DNA of 64,000 nt from Microbacterium sp. ProA8 (GTDB taxonomy: Bacteria > Actinomycetota > Actinomycetes > Actinomycetales > Microbacteriaceae). This document shows, one piece after another, positions 9,238-22,300 of the stretch. The position numbers and the translations under genes were made by a program. The notes beneath the pieces are model-generated. The model saw nothing but the letters and a program-made list of their open reading frames with translations. It did no database searches and was not told the DNA's origin. Position 1 is the stretch's first letter. Every line of letters starts with the position of its first letter. The stretch is from contig NZ_CP157000.1 in assembly GCF_039905635.1 (NCBI RefSeq), positions 806,001 through 870,000 of the forward strand, written 5' to 3'.

Positions 9238-11352
9238 GTGGCACAAGAAGTGCTCACCGACCTCAACAAGGTCCGCAACATCGGCATCATGGCGCACATC
9301 GATGCCGGCAAGACGACGACGACCGAGCGCATCCTGTTCTACACGGGCGTCAACCACAAGATCGGCGAGACGCACGACGGCGCTGCCACCACCGACTGGA
9401 TGGAGCAGGAGCAGGAGCGCGGCATCACGATCACGTCCGCCGCCGTGACGTGCTTCTGGGACAAGAACCAGATCAACATCATCGACACCCCCGGTCACGT
9501 GGACTTCACGGTCGAGGTGGAGCGCTCGCTTCGCGTCCTCGACGGTGCCGTCGCCGTCTTCGACGGCAAGGAGGGCGTCGAGCCCCAGTCCGAGACCGTG
9601 TGGCGTCAGGCCGACAAGTACGACGTCCCCCGCATCTGCTTCGTCAACAAGATGGACAAGCTGGGCGCCGATTTCTACTTCACGGTCGACACCATCGTCA
9701 ACCGCCTGAAGGCCAAGCCGCTGGTCATCCAGCTGCCGATCGGCGCCGAGAACGACTTCGTCGGCGTCATCGACCTCGTCGAGATGCGCGCGCTGGTCTG
9801 GCCCGGCGACGCCAAGGGCGACGTGACCATGGGCGCCAAGTACGAGATCCAGGAGATCCCGGCCGAGCTCGCCGACAAGGCTGCCGAGTACCGCGAGAAG
9901 CTGCTCGAGACGGTCGCCGAGTCCGACGAGCACCTGCTCGAGAAGTACTTCGGCGGCGAGGGCCTCACCACCGCCGAGATCAAGGGCGCCATCCGCAAGC
10001 TCACCATCGCTTCGGAGCTCTACCCCGTGCTCTGCGGCTCGGCGTTCAAGAACCGCGGCGTGCAGCCCATGCTCGACGCGGTCGTCGACTACCTCCCGTC
10101 GCCTCTCGACGTCCCCGCCATCGAGGCGAAGGACCCGAAGAACGAAGAGGTCATCATCGAGCGTCACGCCGACCGCGACGAGCCGTTCGCGGCGCTCGCG
10201 TTCAAGATCGTGACGCACCCGTTCTTCGGTCGCCTCACCTACATCCGCGTCTACTCGGGTCACCTCGACTCCGGCGCCCAGGTCGTCAACGCGACCAAGG
10301 GCAAGAAGGAGCGCATCGGGAAGATCTTCCAGATGCACGCCAACAAGGAGATGCCGGTCGACTCGGTCACCGCCGGTCACATCTACGCGGTCATCGGCCT
10401 CAAGGACACCACCACCGGTGACACGCTGTCCGACAGCGCGAACCAGGTCGTCCTCGAGTCGATGACGTTCCCGGAGCCGGTCATCGAGGTCGCGATCGAG
10501 CCCAAGACGAAGGCCGACCAGGAGAAGCTGGGTCTCGCGATCCAGAAGCTCGCCGAGGAGGACCCGACGTTCCGCGTCGAGCAGAACTCCGAGACCGGTC
10601 AGACCGTCATCAAGGGCATGGGCGAGCTGCACCTCGACATCCTGGTCGACCGCATGAAGCGCGAGTTCAAGGTCGAGGCCAACGTCGGCAAGCCGCAGGT
10701 GGCGTACCGCGAGACGATCAAGAAGACCGTCGAGCGTCACGACTACACGCACAAGAAGCAGACCGGTGGTTCGGGTCAGTTCGCGAAGATCCAGTTCGCG
10801 CTCGAGCCCCTCGAGGTCACGGCCGACAAGACGTACGAGTTCGAGAACAAGGTCACCGGTGGCCGCATCCCGCGCGAGTACATCGAGCCGACCAACCAGG
10901 GCTTCCAGGACGCCATGAACGTCGGCGTGCTCGCCGGCTACCCCATGGTGGGCGTGAAGGCGATCCTCACGGACGGCGCGTCGCACGACGTCGACTCGTC
11001 CGAGATGGCGTTCAAGATCGCCGGCTCGATGGGCTTCAAGGAGGCCGTCCGCAAGGCGAACCCCGTCATCCTCGAGCCGCTCATGGCGGTCGAGGTGCGT
11101 ACTCCCGAGGAGTACATGGGCGACGTCATCGGCGACCTGAACTCGCGTCGTGGCCAGATCCAGTCCATGGAGGACGCCCAGGGCGTCAAGGTCGTCCGTG
11201 CGCTGGTCCCGCTGTCCGAGATGTTCGGCTACATCGGCGACCTGCGCTCGAAGACCTCGGGCCGCGCCGTGTACTCGATGGAGTTCGACAGCTACGCCGA
11301 GGTTCCTCGCGCCGTGGCCGACGAGATCATCCAGAAGGTCAAGGGCGAGTAA
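9238..11352 (+). CDS. fusA: translation elongation factor G
   Basis: The 704-residue product is EF-G, the GTPase that drives translocation on the ribosome. The G1 motif [10 protein letters not shown] lies near residue 18, the switch region with RGITI near 60, DTPGHVDF near 83 and NKMDKLG near 137. Domains II to V follow at normal length. The GTG at 9238 follows GTAAGGACACCCC. A strong hairpin immediately follows the stop, so fusA transcripts may end there or be processed before tuf. Confidence 0.98.
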   Translation: MAQEVLTDLNKVRNIGIMAHIDAGKTTTTERILFYTGVNHKIGETHDGAATTDWMEQEQERGITITSAAVTCFWDKNQINIIDTPGHVDFTVEVERSLRVLDGAVAVFDGKEGVEPQSETVWRQADKYDVPRICFVNKMDKLGADFYFTVDTIVNRLKAKPLVIQLPIGAENDFVGVIDLVEMRALVWPGDAKGDVTMGAKYEIQEIPAELADKAAEYREKLLETVAESDEHLLEKYFGGEGLTTAEIKGAIRKLTIASELYPVLCGSAFKNRGVQPMLDAVVDYLPSPLDVPAIEAKDPKNEEVIIERHADRDEPFAALAFKIVTHPFFGRLTYIRVYSGHLDSGAQVVNATKGKKERIGKIFQMHANKEMPVDSVTAGHIYAVIGLKDTTTGDTLSDSANQVVLESMTFPEPVIEVAIEPKTKADQEKLGLAIQKLAEEDPTFRVEQNSETGQTVIKGMGELHLDILVDRMKREFKVEANVGKPQVAYRETIKKTVERHDYTHKKQTGGSGQFAKIQFALEPLEVTADKTYEFENKVTGGRIPREYIEPTNQGFQDAMNVGVLAGYPMVGVKAILTDGASHDVDSSEMAFKIAGSMGFKEAVRKANPVILEPLMAVEVRTPEEYMGDVIGDLNSRRGQIQSMEDAQGVKVVRALVPLSEMFGYIGDLRSKTSGRAVYSMEFDSYAEVPRAVADEIIQKVKGE

Positions 11353-11362
11353 GCCCTTTTCT

Positions 11363-11394
11363 CCCGGGATGCCTCGGTGACGAGGCATCCCGGG
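11363..11394 (+). terminator. hairpin terminator or processing site after fusA
   Basis: A perfect 14-bp stem (11363-11376 with 11381-11394) closes a GTGA loop, starting 10 bp after the fusA stop. There is no U tract, which is usual for actinobacterial terminators. The stem contains the GGATGCC/GGCATCC pair seen in other hairpins of this window. Confidence 0.75.
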
Positions 11395-11511
11395 GGCACA
11401 ACTTCACACAGAATCACCAGAACCGTCTCCACTAAGGTGGAGATATCCCCGTAGGCGACCGGCGCACACCAGCGTCCGGAAGTTCTACACGAACGTCCTG
11501 AGGAGGACCCA

Positions 11512-12705
11512 GTGGCTAAGGCCAAGTTCGAGCGCACCAAGCCGCACGTGAACATCGGAACGATCGGTCACGTCGACCACGGCAAGACCACGCTCACCGC
11601 AGCGATCTCGAAGGTGCTCGCCGACAAGTACCCGTCGGCCACCAACGTGCAGCGCGACTTCGCGTCGATCGACTCCGCTCCCGAGGAGCGCCAGCGCGGC
11701 ATCACGATCAACATCTCGCACGTCGAGTACGAGACCCCGAAGCGTCACTACGCTCACGTCGACGCCCCGGGTCACGCCGACTACATCAAGAACATGATCA
11801 CCGGTGCTGCTCAGATGGACGGCGCGATCCTCGTGGTCGCCGCCACCGACGGCCCGATGGCGCAGACGCGCGAGCACGTGCTGCTCGCCAAGCAGGTCGG
11901 CGTTCCCTACCTGCTGGTCGCGCTGAACAAGTCGGACATGGTCGACGACGAGGAGATCCTGGAGCTCGTCGAGCTCGAGGTTCGCGAGCTGCTGTCGTCG
12001 CAGGACTTCGACGGTGACAACGCTCCCGTCGTCCGCGTCTCGGGCCTGAAGGCTCTCGAGGGCGACGCCGAGTGGGTCGAGAAGATCGTCGAGCTCATGG
12101 ACGCCGTCGACGAGTCGATCCCCGACCCGGTGCGTGACAAGGACAAGCCGTTCCTCATGCCCATCGAGGACGTCTTCACCATCACCGGCCGTGGCACGGT
12201 CGTCACGGGCCGCGCCGAGCGCGGTACCCTCGCGATCAACTCCGAGGTCGAGATCGTGGGTCTGCGCCCGACGCAGAAGACGATCGTCACCGGTATCGAG
12301 ATGTTCCACAAGCAGCTCGACGAGGCCTGGGCCGGCGAGAACTGTGGTCTGCTCCTGCGCGGCACCAAGCGTGACGACGTCGAGCGCGGCCAGGTCGTCG
12401 TGAAGCCCGGTTCGGTCACCCCGCACACCAACTTCGAGGGCACGGCGTACATCCTGTCCAAGGAGGAGGGCGGCCGTCACAACCCGTTCTTCACGAACTA
12501 CCGTCCGCAGTTCTACTTCCGCACCACCGACGTCACCGGCGTCATCACGCTGCCCGAGGGCACCGAGATGGTCATGCCCGGCGACACCACCGACATGACG
12601 GTCGAGCTGATCCAGCCGATCGCCATGGAGGAGGGCCTCGGCTACGCGATCCGTGAGGGTGGCCGCACCGTCGGCGCCGGCACGGTCACGAAGATCATCA
12701 AGTAA
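11512..12705 (+). CDS. tuf: translation elongation factor Tu
   Basis: The 397-residue protein is EF-Tu, which delivers aminoacyl-tRNA to the ribosome. Motifs seen are [10 protein letters not shown] near residue 19, RGITI near 63, [13 protein letters not shown] near 83 and NKSDM near 138, and it ends KIIK. The GTG at 11512 follows GAGGAGGACCCA. The 159-bp gap from fusA holds a terminator-like hairpin and a 7-bp inverted repeat (TCTCCAC/GTGGAGA, 11426-11443), so separate transcription of tuf is plausible, although no clear promoter was found. Confidence 0.98.
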   Translation: MAKAKFERTKPHVNIGTIGHVDHGKTTLTAAISKVLADKYPSATNVQRDFASIDSAPEERQRGITINISHVEYETPKRHYAHVDAPGHADYIKNMITGAAQMDGAILVVAATDGPMAQTREHVLLAKQVGVPYLLVALNKSDMVDDEEILELVELEVRELLSSQDFDGDNAPVVRVSGLKALEGDAEWVEKIVELMDAVDESIPDPVRDKDKPFLMPIEDVFTITGRGTVVTGRAERGTLAINSEVEIVGLRPTQKTIVTGIEMFHKQLDEAWAGENCGLLLRGTKRDDVERGQVVVKPGSVTPHTNFEGTAYILSKEEGGRHNPFFTNYRPQFYFRTTDVTGVITLPEGTEMVMPGDTTDMTVELIQPIAMEEGLGYAIREGGRTVGAGTVTKIIK

Positions 12706-12727
12706 GTTCCTCGCAACTGCTGATCCC

Positions 12728-12763
12728 AGAGGGGGTCGGACCCGCAAGGGTCCGGCCCCCTCT
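12728..12763 (+). terminator. terminator after tuf
   Basis: A 16-bp stem (12728-12743 with 12748-12763, including one G-U pair) with a GCAA tetraloop lies 23 bp after the tuf stop. It marks the end of the str operon. Confidence 0.85.
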
Positions 12764-12886
12764 GTCGTTCCCGCGTGGCGCGCCCGTGTGGCGGCGGTGG
12801 CGCGCCCAGGGCCCAGGGGTACCGCCGGGGCATCCGCGCCGCCAGGATGGTGCTGACGCCTCGCCGGGGGCGGCTGAGGAGTGAGC

Positions 12887-13105
12887 ATGGGCGGTTTCGA
12901 CGACCTCGTCAATCAGGGCAAAGGCCTGTACGAGCAGAACAAGGACAAGATCGGGGAGTTCCTGAAGTCCGAGCAGGCGGAGGGCATCAGCGACTCGGTG
13001 CTGGACGGCGCCTCCGGCCTCGCGAAGAAGGTCGTGCCGGAAGAGCACCACGACACGGTGGACGACATCCGCGGGAACGTCGACGGAGCCGTCGGCAACC
13101 AGTAG
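12887..13105 (+). CDS. small antitoxin-like protein (MT0933/Rv0909-type)
   Basis: This small acidic protein has 72 residues from the ATG at 12887, with GAGGAG 6 nt upstream. An in-frame GTG at 12881 lies directly against that ribosome-binding site and is less likely. The composition and pattern ([20 protein letters not shown], later [18 protein letters not shown]) resemble the short helical MT0933 antitoxin family. No toxin partner is seen beside it: the flanks are terminators and then the giant surface gene. In the absence of a toxin it could be a solitary antitoxin homologue or a stress-type helical protein. The assignment rests on general similarity only. Confidence 0.6.
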   Translation: MGGFDDLVNQGKGLYEQNKDKIGEFLKSEQAEGISDSVLDGASGLAKKVVPEEHHDTVDDIRGNVDGAVGNQ

Positions 13106-13120
13106 ACCGCCGGGAGGAGA

Positions 13121-13146
13121 ACGGCCCGGGCTCACGCCCGGGCCGT
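13121..13146 (+). terminator. rho-independent terminator after the small antitoxin-like gene
   Basis: An 11-bp G/C-rich stem (13121-13131 with 13136-13146) and a TCAC loop are followed by a short T run (TTTT). This is the most classical intrinsic terminator in the window. Confidence 0.9.
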
Positions 13147-13212
13147 TTTCGCATCTGCCGCATTATTACGCGAGTTTCTATGATCGTTACCTTGTCGTGA
13201 TCATTGGACCCA

Positions 13213-13242
13213 TTGACGGCGCGAAGCGCACGCCGATAGCTT
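13213..13242 (+). promoter_or_regulatory. predicted promoter of the giant surface protein gene
   Basis: TTGACG (13213-13218) is followed by TAGCTT (13237-13242) with 18 bp between them. The alternative GATAGC at 13235-13240 gives 16 bp. The leader to the ATG would be about 115-120 nt. The surrounding 13150-13230 stretch is noticeably AT-richer than the rest of the window, as expected for a promoter. Confidence 0.5.
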
Positions 13243-13366
13243 GACCGTGGGCTACGTGCGGCCGGTGCGACTGGGGAGTTAACACCGGAGGGAACGCACA
13301 CTTGGGGAGTCCGACCGGGAAACTCGGGGTCCCCTTGAGCTGACATCAGCGAGAAGGGGAGCCTTG

Positions 13367-16300
13367 ATGTCTGTGCACTGGGGAATCGACGGTTCGGCAC
13401 GTTCGGGGATGCGGCGCAGGCTGCGGGAGGCGCGTGAGCGCGACCGCAGGCTGACGATGCGGCACCGGTGGTATGCCGGCGGCATCGCGACGCTGCTGTC
13501 GGGCGCGCTGATCTTCACGGGGGTGACCCCGGCGCTGGCCGAGGTGGTGCCGCCACCGGCGGACCAGACGACGGCGGAGTCCACGCCGCCCGCGGAGGAC
13601 ACCACGCCTCCCGCGGAGGAGACGCCGACCGAGCCCGCGCCGGTGCCCTCGGAGCCGGCGCCTGCCCCGGTGCCCTCAGAGCCGTCCACAGAGACGCCCC
13701 CGGCGGAGCCTCCGGTCGACGAGACGAAGGTCGACGAGCCCGAGGTCGGTCAGTCGCAGTCCCGCGTCGCCCCGCAGGCAGAGATCGCACCGCTGGCGGT
13801 GCTGCCCGGCTGCACCGGCAGCTGTCTGACGATCACGCGCAGCGTGACGATATCGGGCGGCGGCCCGGCGAGCGCCTCCGACTGGGAGTACCGCGCGACC
13901 ACCGGCGCTGACTGGGCCGTGATCCCGAGCGCCGCGACCGGTGTCGACGTCGCGAACGGCTCCTACGCGGTGTCGGCCGTGCCGCTCAACGGCAACAGTG
14001 CCAACTACGTGACGTCTGTCTCGTGCAGCGACTCCGGCTCGGGCCTTTCGTGGGACGGCGGGCCGTCGACGCTGTCGTACACGTCGGGCAGCGATCGCGC
14101 GTCGGCGTGCACGTTCACGCACACGTTCCAGGCGCCTGCCACGATCACGATCCAGAAGGGCGGTCTGCGCACGGGTGCGCAGACGGTCGCCGGCCTCGCG
14201 GGAGCGACGTTCGCCGTCTACAAGGGCGGCGACGCCTCCGCGCCCGACCCGATCCCCGCCAACCAGGTGGGAACGTGTGTCACGGCAGCGAACGGCCAGT
14301 GCTCGGTGCCCGTCCCCGCGGGGCAGCAGTACTGGATCCTCGAGACCGCCGCGCCGTCGGGCTGGAGCTCCGTCGACCAGCTGTATGTCGGCGGCTCCTC
14401 CGGCAGCCAGACCAACACGCCGTACCGGTTCCGCACCAGCACCGTGACGGCCGGCTCGACCACGACGTACCCGCAGGTGGGCACGGGCAGTGGCGCGACC
14501 GCGTCGTCCGGCTACTGGGCGGACGTGCTCAGCAATCCGACCGCGCTCCAGGCCTGCGGCATCCGTGTCGGCCTTCTCATCGACCTGTCGAACTCGATCG
14601 ACGGCGCGGAGCTGACGCAGCTGAAGACGGCCGCCACCGGATTCGTCGACGCCCTGCAGGGGACGCCGTCGTCGCTGGCCCTGTGGACCTTCGCGACGAG
14701 CGCTCCGGCGAGCGGCGGCGCCAACGGCAAGCTCAACCTGACGTCGGTGTCGACCGCGGGCGGCGCGACGACGGTCAAGAACAAGATCAACGGTCTGACG
14801 CAGCCCGGCGGCGACGCCGGCGCCACGAACTGGGACCAGGGCCTCTGGCAGGTCGCGAACGACGCCGCCAACAAGGTCGACGTCCTGCTGATGCTGACCG
14901 ACGGCACGCCGACGGTCTACGGGCCCAGCGCCGACGGTCCCGGCGACTACTCGCGCTTCCGCGAGGTCGAGACCTCGGTGTTCTCGGCGAACGCCGTGAA
15001 GAACCTCGGCACGCGCGTCGTGCCCGTGGGCATCGGCGTCGGAAACGCGGAGGCCAACATCAAGGCCATCTCGGGGCCGGCGATCAACAGCGACTACTTC
15101 CTGGTCGCCAACTACGCGGCTCTCGCCACCTTCCTGCAGAACCTCGCGAAGGGTCAGTGCGAGAGCACGATCAACGTCACCAAGATGGTGGTGCCCGCCG
15201 GCGGGACGATCGCGAACGCGACGCCGACACCGGGCTGGGGCTTCAGCGCCACCAGCGGCAACACGGTGACGCCCGGGGCCGGTTCGACGAACGCGTCCGG
15301 CGCCATCAGCTTCAAGGTCGGCGGTCTGTCATCGGGCCAGAGTGCCGCGGTGACCATCACCGAGGAGGACCGCGAGGGCTACACGCTCCTCGAGCAGGCC
15401 GGCAAGAACGCGGTCTGCAAGAACGATCTCGACCAGAGCGTGACGGTCACGGATGTCGGCGCCCTCGGCTTCACCGCGAACGCCACCGGTGGGCGCATCG
15501 TCACGTGCACGGTGTACAACCAGGCGCCGAATCCGCAGGTGGAGCTGAAGGTGATCAAGAAGTGGGTCATCAACGGCACGGCCTACGACAACGACGCCCC
15601 CGGTCGGCCGTTCGGCTCCGCCCAGCTGAAGCTCGATGGACAGAACGCCGTCTTCGGCAACGAGTACACGTACAACGTGGGCACCGACGTCGCGATCAGC
15701 GAGACGGTGAGCGGTCTGCCGCCCTTCTGCACGAACGTGTCCAGCGGCACCGGCACGCACACCGTCACGGCGAGCCCGAGCCCCAACGTGGTGACGGTCA
15801 CCAACACCGTCACCTGCACGACGAAGCTGACGCTGAGCAAGAAGGTCGTCGGCGGTGACGCGACCCCGAGCTCGTGGACACTGACGGGCACCGGCCCGGG
15901 CGGTGCGCTCACCGGTCCGACCGGCAGTGCGCCGACGAGCCTCACGAACGTCACACCGGGTGCGCGCTACGTGCTGAGCGAGACGGGCGGTGACCCGCGC
16001 TACACGCAGGAGGTCGTGCCGAACGCCGTGCCGGTGCCGGGCTCGACCGGCTCCTGGCACTGCTACATCCTCAACGCCGACGGCACACGCGGCAGCGAGG
16101 GTGCCGGCGGTCTGAACGGGTGGGTCGAGGTCCAGCTGGGGCAGCACGTCGACTGCGAGGCGATCAACCAGACGGCGAGCCTCGTGCTGCTGAAGCAGGT
16201 CGTCAACGACAACGGCGGAACGCAGCCGGCGTCGGCGTGGGACCTCACCGCGACGCCCGCGGTGCTCACCGGCCTGACGGCGACGACCGTCGACGGCTCG

Positions 16301-19300
16301 GCGACGGCCGGCCCCGCCAACACCATCCGGGTCCGTCCGGGCCACACCTACACCGTCTCCGAGACGGGGCCGGCCGGCTACGAGCAGGTGAAGCTGCAGC
16401 AGCTCGTGAACGGCGACTGGGTCGACGTCGCCGGATGGGACGTCGCCGTGCCGGCGAACGCCACGGGCATCTATCGCATCGTGAACGACGACGTGGCTCC
16501 GAAGCTGACGCTCGTCAAGCGTGTCACGAACGACAACGGCGGCACCGCGCTGAACACGGCGTGGACGCTGACCGCGACCTCCGCCGACGGACCGGACCTG
16601 AGCGGACCCACCGGAACCACCGGCGACGTCGAAGCGAGCGCGGTGTACACGCTCGCCGAGGCGAACGGGCCGGTCGGCTACGACTGGACGACGCTCTCGT
16701 GCACGGGATATCCGAACACGACGACGGCGGCACCGACCCTGACGCTCAAGCCGGGCGATGACGTCACCTGCACGTTCACCAACGACGACAAGCCGGGCAA
16801 GCTCACGCTCCTGAAGGTCGTGGACGGCAGCAACGGCGGCGACGCCGTGCCGACCGACTGGAACGGGATGCTGCAGGCCAAACGCGGCTCCGACGCCACC
16901 GTGTCGTTCGACCACAACCAGATGAAGGACGTGCCCGCCGGCGTGTACACGCTGAACGAGCTGCAGAACGTCGACGGCTACGAGTGGACCGGCCTGGCGT
17001 GCTCCACCGGCCAGACCTCGCTCGAGAACGAGACCGTCACCGTGGCCAACGGCGCGAACGTGACCTGTACGTTCACCAACCGCGCGATCAAGCCGACGCT
17101 GACGCTCGTCAAGATCGTCGACAACAAGAACGGCACCGGCACGGCGACCCCCGACCTGTGGACGCTCACCGCGGCGGCCGAGGGCCAGCCGTCGGTCACG
17201 GGTCAGGGAACGGCATCCGGAGCAGTCATGCCGGGAGCGGAATATGCCCTCTCCGAGAGCGAGAACGTCTCGGGCTACACGGCCGGTGACTGGAGCTGCT
17301 ACGTCACGGGCACCAGCCCGCGCGTGGCGTTCCCGATCGATGACGACATCGTCGTCCCGGTCGTCGGCGACGACGTGACGTGTGAGATCACGAACACCGC
17401 GGTTCCGGCCGAGGGCGGGATCGTGAAGCAGGTACGGGCGGGGTCGCCCGTGCAGATCGCCACCGGGCCCGACGCGGGCAAGTGGCAGATCGTCTACGAC
17501 ATCACCGTCACCAACGAGTCGCGCACCTCGACGCTGTTCTACTCGCTGAGCGATGCGCTGCAGCTCGGCGCGGGAATCACCCCCTCGTCGGCGGGCTGGA
17601 CCGGTCCGAACGCGACCAGTGGCGCATTCGCGCTTCCTGCGGGAACCGCCACGCTCGCCACCGACGTGCCGCTCGCGCCGCAGATCGATGACGACCAGCC
17701 CTTCTCGACGCACGTCTACACCGTGACCGTCGTGGCCGATGTCGCGGCGAGCGCGGCCGGCGCGGATTCGTCGGTCTGCACCTCGACGCAGCCGAAGCGC
17801 GCGTTCCTCAACACTGCGACGCTCACCGTCGACGGTGAGCCGACCACGGTGCAGGACTGCGCCCAGCCGGCGTTCCCGACCATCGTCAAGGTCGGCACGA
17901 ACCCGGCGACGCAGAACCCGGATGCCTCGTGGAACGTGGTGTACACCGTCACGGTGGGCAACCCGAGCGCCACGACCGGGGTCCAGGCGACGCTCTCGGA
18001 CGCCTTCCCGGCCGCTCCGGCAGGCTGGACGCTGAGCCCTAACAGCTGGACGGTGACCGCGGTCGGCGCGGCTCCGGCGCCGGTACCCTCGTCGTACGCC
18101 CCGGGATCGGCGACGATCTGGCAGGGCGCGCTCCCGGCGAACACGAGCTACTCGTACACCGTCACGGGCACGCTCGTGCCGTCGACGGCGGCGACGTCGA
18201 TCGGCGACTGCGCAGCCCAGGCGGGCCTGAAGAACAAGGCGACCGTCACCTCAGGCCAGGTGGTGAAGGATGCCACGGGCTGTGTGACCGTGGTGCTGCC
18301 TCCGGTCACCGTCACCAAGACCGACGGCACGGCCACGCAGCTCGCAGACGGCGACTGGCAGATCGATTACACGGTGACGGTCGCGAACGCGAGCAGCTTC
18401 GCGACGGTGTACACGCTCACCGACGTGCCGGAGCTGGGTACCGGGTTCTCGGTGGTGAGCGGCGCCTGGCAGGGCACCGCACCGGCGCCGAACCAGGCCA
18501 TCGCGGCGAACAGCTCGCAGCAGTTCGTCTACCGGGTGATCGCGTCGTTCGACCCCGAGGTGGAGGATCCTGAGCTCGAGTGCGTGCCGGGACAGGGGGG
18601 CGCGTTCTACAACGTCGCCTCGATCACCTTCCCGGGCGGCACGGACAGCGATGACGGCTGCGCCGAGCCGGGTGCGCCGACGGTCACCAAGACCGCCGCC
18701 GCTCCGGCACCCGGCGTGGGCGGCTCGTGGACGATCTCGTACACCGTGCAGGTGCAGAACACGAGCGGCATGACGCTCGCCTATGCGCTGGATGACGAGC
18801 CCATCGCGCTGCCCGCCGGCGTCGACCTCACCACCCCGTGGGCGGTCACCGGTCCGGCGAAGGCCCCGGCCGATGCGGGCACGGCTGTGCTGACAGCCGG
18901 CTGGAACGGCACGTCACAGGTCCAGGTCGCGACGGGCACGCTGCCGACGGGCGCGACGCACACCTACACGGTGACCGCGGGCGTGACACTGACGGTGAAC
19001 GCCGACCCCGACGACCTCGAATGCGGTGAGACTCCGACCGAGAACGAGGGCATCTGGAACACGACGGTGGTCTCCAACGGCGTGTTCGAGGATGACGCCG
19101 AGGACTGCGTCGAGATCCTCCCGGTGCCTGTCGAAGTCGCCAAGTCGAACGGCGTCGCCTCGCAGGGTCCGGCGGGACTCTGGACGATCGCATACCAGGT
19201 GACGGTGTCGAACCCGAACCCGCTGCCGAGCGTCTACACGCTGACCGACACTCCGCAGTTCGACGCGACGAGCTTCGAGATCGTCGCGCAGGGCTGGGTC

Positions 19301-22300
19301 GGCTCGCCCGACACCACCGACGTGCCGATCGCGGCGAACGCCACCGGTGCGGGCGCTCACGTCTACACCTACCTGGTGACGGCGAGGTCCAAGGTCGACC
19401 CGGTTCCCGCCTCGGGCTTGCAGTGCACCGAGAACGGCGGCGGCTTCTTCAACGTCGCCACCGTGACCTTCCCCGGCGGCACCGACACCGACAGCGGCTG
19501 CGCCGTCCCGGCAAAGCCCTCCGTCAACAAGATCGCGCTGCCCTCGACGCAGGACCCGGTGACCGGCGCCTGGACGCTCCGCTACGCGGTGTCCGTCACC
19601 AACGCCAGCGGCATCGACCTCTGGTACTCCGCGACCGACACGCCGACGCCGTTGCCGGCAGGTGCCGTCGGCGGCGTGTGGCAGGTTCTCGCTCCGGCTC
19701 TGTCCGGCGGCGGCACAGCGGTCGTCAACCCGCTGTGGAACGGTGGGGCGATCCTGGACCTGGCGACCGGTCAGATCCCGAACGGGGCCACGCACACCTA
19801 CACGGTCACGCGGACGGTGCAGATCCCGGCATCCGTCGATGAAGATCTCCTCGACTGCGTGGGGGAGGATGGCGGGCTCTGGAACGCCACCGTCGTCACC
19901 AACGGCATCGGCGGCAACGAGGCCGAGGCCTGCGCCCAGGTCGACCCGCCGAGCGTCACGATCGACAAGAGCGTGACGGACACATCACAGCGCGAGGACG
20001 GCACGTGGGACATCACCTACGAGGTCGTCGTCACGAACGAGTCCACCGAGCTGGCCGCCGTCTACAACCTCGACGACGCGCTGCGCTACGGCGGTGACAT
20101 CGAGATCCTGGATGCCTCGTGGACGGGTCCCACCGGAGGAGCGGCGTTCGCCGCGCCGACGTGGAGCGCGACGCTCGCGACCAACCGGGCGCTGGCGGCC
20201 CGTGTCGGCGACGCCGGTGTCGACACGTACACCGTGACGGTGCACGCGGATGTCGACGCCGCCGCCTGGGCGGGCGACACGCTCGAGTGCCAGGACGGCG
20301 AGACGCCGGGTGCGGGCGGGTTCCTCAACACGGCGACCGTCACGGTGAACGGCGAGCCGATCACCGACGACGCGTGCGTGGAGCCGAAGCTGCCGACGTT
20401 CCAGAAGGTCGGCACCGCGGCGACGCAGGATCCGGACGACGCGACGAAGTGGCTCGTGAGTTACGAGCTGCGCGCCACGACCGGCGGATTCGACACGTCC
20501 TACTCGCTGTCGGACACGCCGCTGTTCGCCCCGGGAATCACGCCGCTGTCGGCGACGGCCCAGCGCACCGACACCGACCCGGACGGGCCGGTCCTTCCGG
20601 TGACGGCCGGTGCCGACTTCGTCACGAACGTGGCGCTCGGCGCCGCGGACGCGCCGCACGTCTACACGATCACGTGGCTCGTCGACATCACCGGCACGTT
20701 CGAGCCCGACACCGCAGCCTGCGATGGCGAGGGATCAGGGTTCTTCAACACCGCGCTGCTGTCGATCGGCGAGATGGAGATCCCGGGCGACGCGTGCATC
20801 CCCGTCGAGGACGCCGTCTATCCGGTGCCGGCCAAGACGGTGACGTCGACGACGCAGGACCCGGAGACGGGTGACTGGACGATCGTCTACGACATCGACG
20901 TGACGCTGGCGCCGGAAGGCCCCGAGAATCCCGAGGGGCTGTCGGCCGAGTACGACCTGACCGACACGCTCGAGTTCGGCGGCGACATCGAGATCGGGAG
21001 CGCCTCGTGGGAGTTCGAGGGCACCTCGAACGACTTCGCCGGACCGAACGATCCGGCCACGCTCGCGAACGACCGGACGATCGACGCGGGGGAGACCCAC
21101 ACCTACACGGTCACCGTCGTGGCGGCGGTCACCGAGCAGGCGATCGACGACGGCACGACCGAGTGCCCGTCGGGCGAGGAGACGGCGGGCGGGTTCCTCA
21201 ACACCGCGCTGCTGACCTCGGGTCAGCAGGAGACCCCGGTCGACGCCTGCGCCGAGCCGGTGTTCCCCGAGATCGAGAAGCACGGCGGCGTGACCATCGA
21301 CAACGGCGACGGGACGTTCGACATCGAGTACTTCGTCACCGTCACCTACCCGGAGTCGGACCTGGAACCCCTTCCCGAGTCGGTGGCCTACGACCTGACC
21401 GACGCTCCGGTGCTGCCGGCAGGCGTCGAGCTGGACGGCGACTGGACCGCAGAAGCCGCCGACGATGCGACGCCGGACCCGACCGACCCGACCTGGGACG
21501 GCACCGGAACGTGGACCGTCGTCGACGACGGCGAGCTCACGCCCGAGGACGACGTGCACACCTACCGGGTGTTCGCGACGGTCGCGGTCACCGCGCCGCC
21601 GACCGGCGAGCCGCAGACCTGCGACGAGACCGAGGGCCAGGGCATCGTGATCCTCAATGTCGGCACGGTCACCTCCGGTGACTACGTGGCGGATGACGAC
21701 GGCTGCCAGATCGTCCACTTCGACGACGTGGGCATCGAGAAGACCGCGGTGCTCGCCGAGGGCGAGGAGTCGGTGGAGCCGGGCGACGAGTACAGCTACG
21801 AGCTGACCGTCACCAACTACGGCACGCGCCCCGCGGTCAATGTCCGCGTGACCGATGACGACCTCAACGACCGGCTCGACATCCTCGGGCTCACCGTGTC
21901 GCCCGCCGAGGTCACCTGGCACACCGCACCCGGCTGGACCGAGAACGGCGCGGACCAGACGAACGACGTGGTCGACCTCACCCTCGATGTGCTGGGCGTC
22001 GGCGAGTCGGCCGTGATCACCATCGACGTGGAATTCCTGGCCTACGAGCAGGAGCCGGTGCTCTACGACCACGACGGCGACCCCGAGACCCCCGAAATCG
22101 AGGGCCTCCCGCCGCTGGTCGGCGACGAGGGGCTGCCCGAGATCCCCGAGCCGATCGACGTGCTCGAGAACACGGCGTGCGTCTCTCTCGAGGGAGCGGA
22201 CCCGCAGTTCGCCGCCCTCGCGGAAGCCGTGGCACTCGCAGGCGACGGCAACCCCGAGAACGACTGCGACTCGGCCGAAGTGCCGGCCCGCGACGTCGTC

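Noticed and set aside
9103..11388. Minus-strand frame of 761 codons opposite fusA
   Set aside because: It is Leu/Val/Asp/His-rich shadow sequence, which mirrors codon bias in EF-G. There is no independent evidence.
11426..11443. tuf promoter or regulatory hairpin
   Set aside because: A 7-bp inverted repeat is present, but no -35/-10 pair with sensible spacing was found, so it is only mentioned with tuf.
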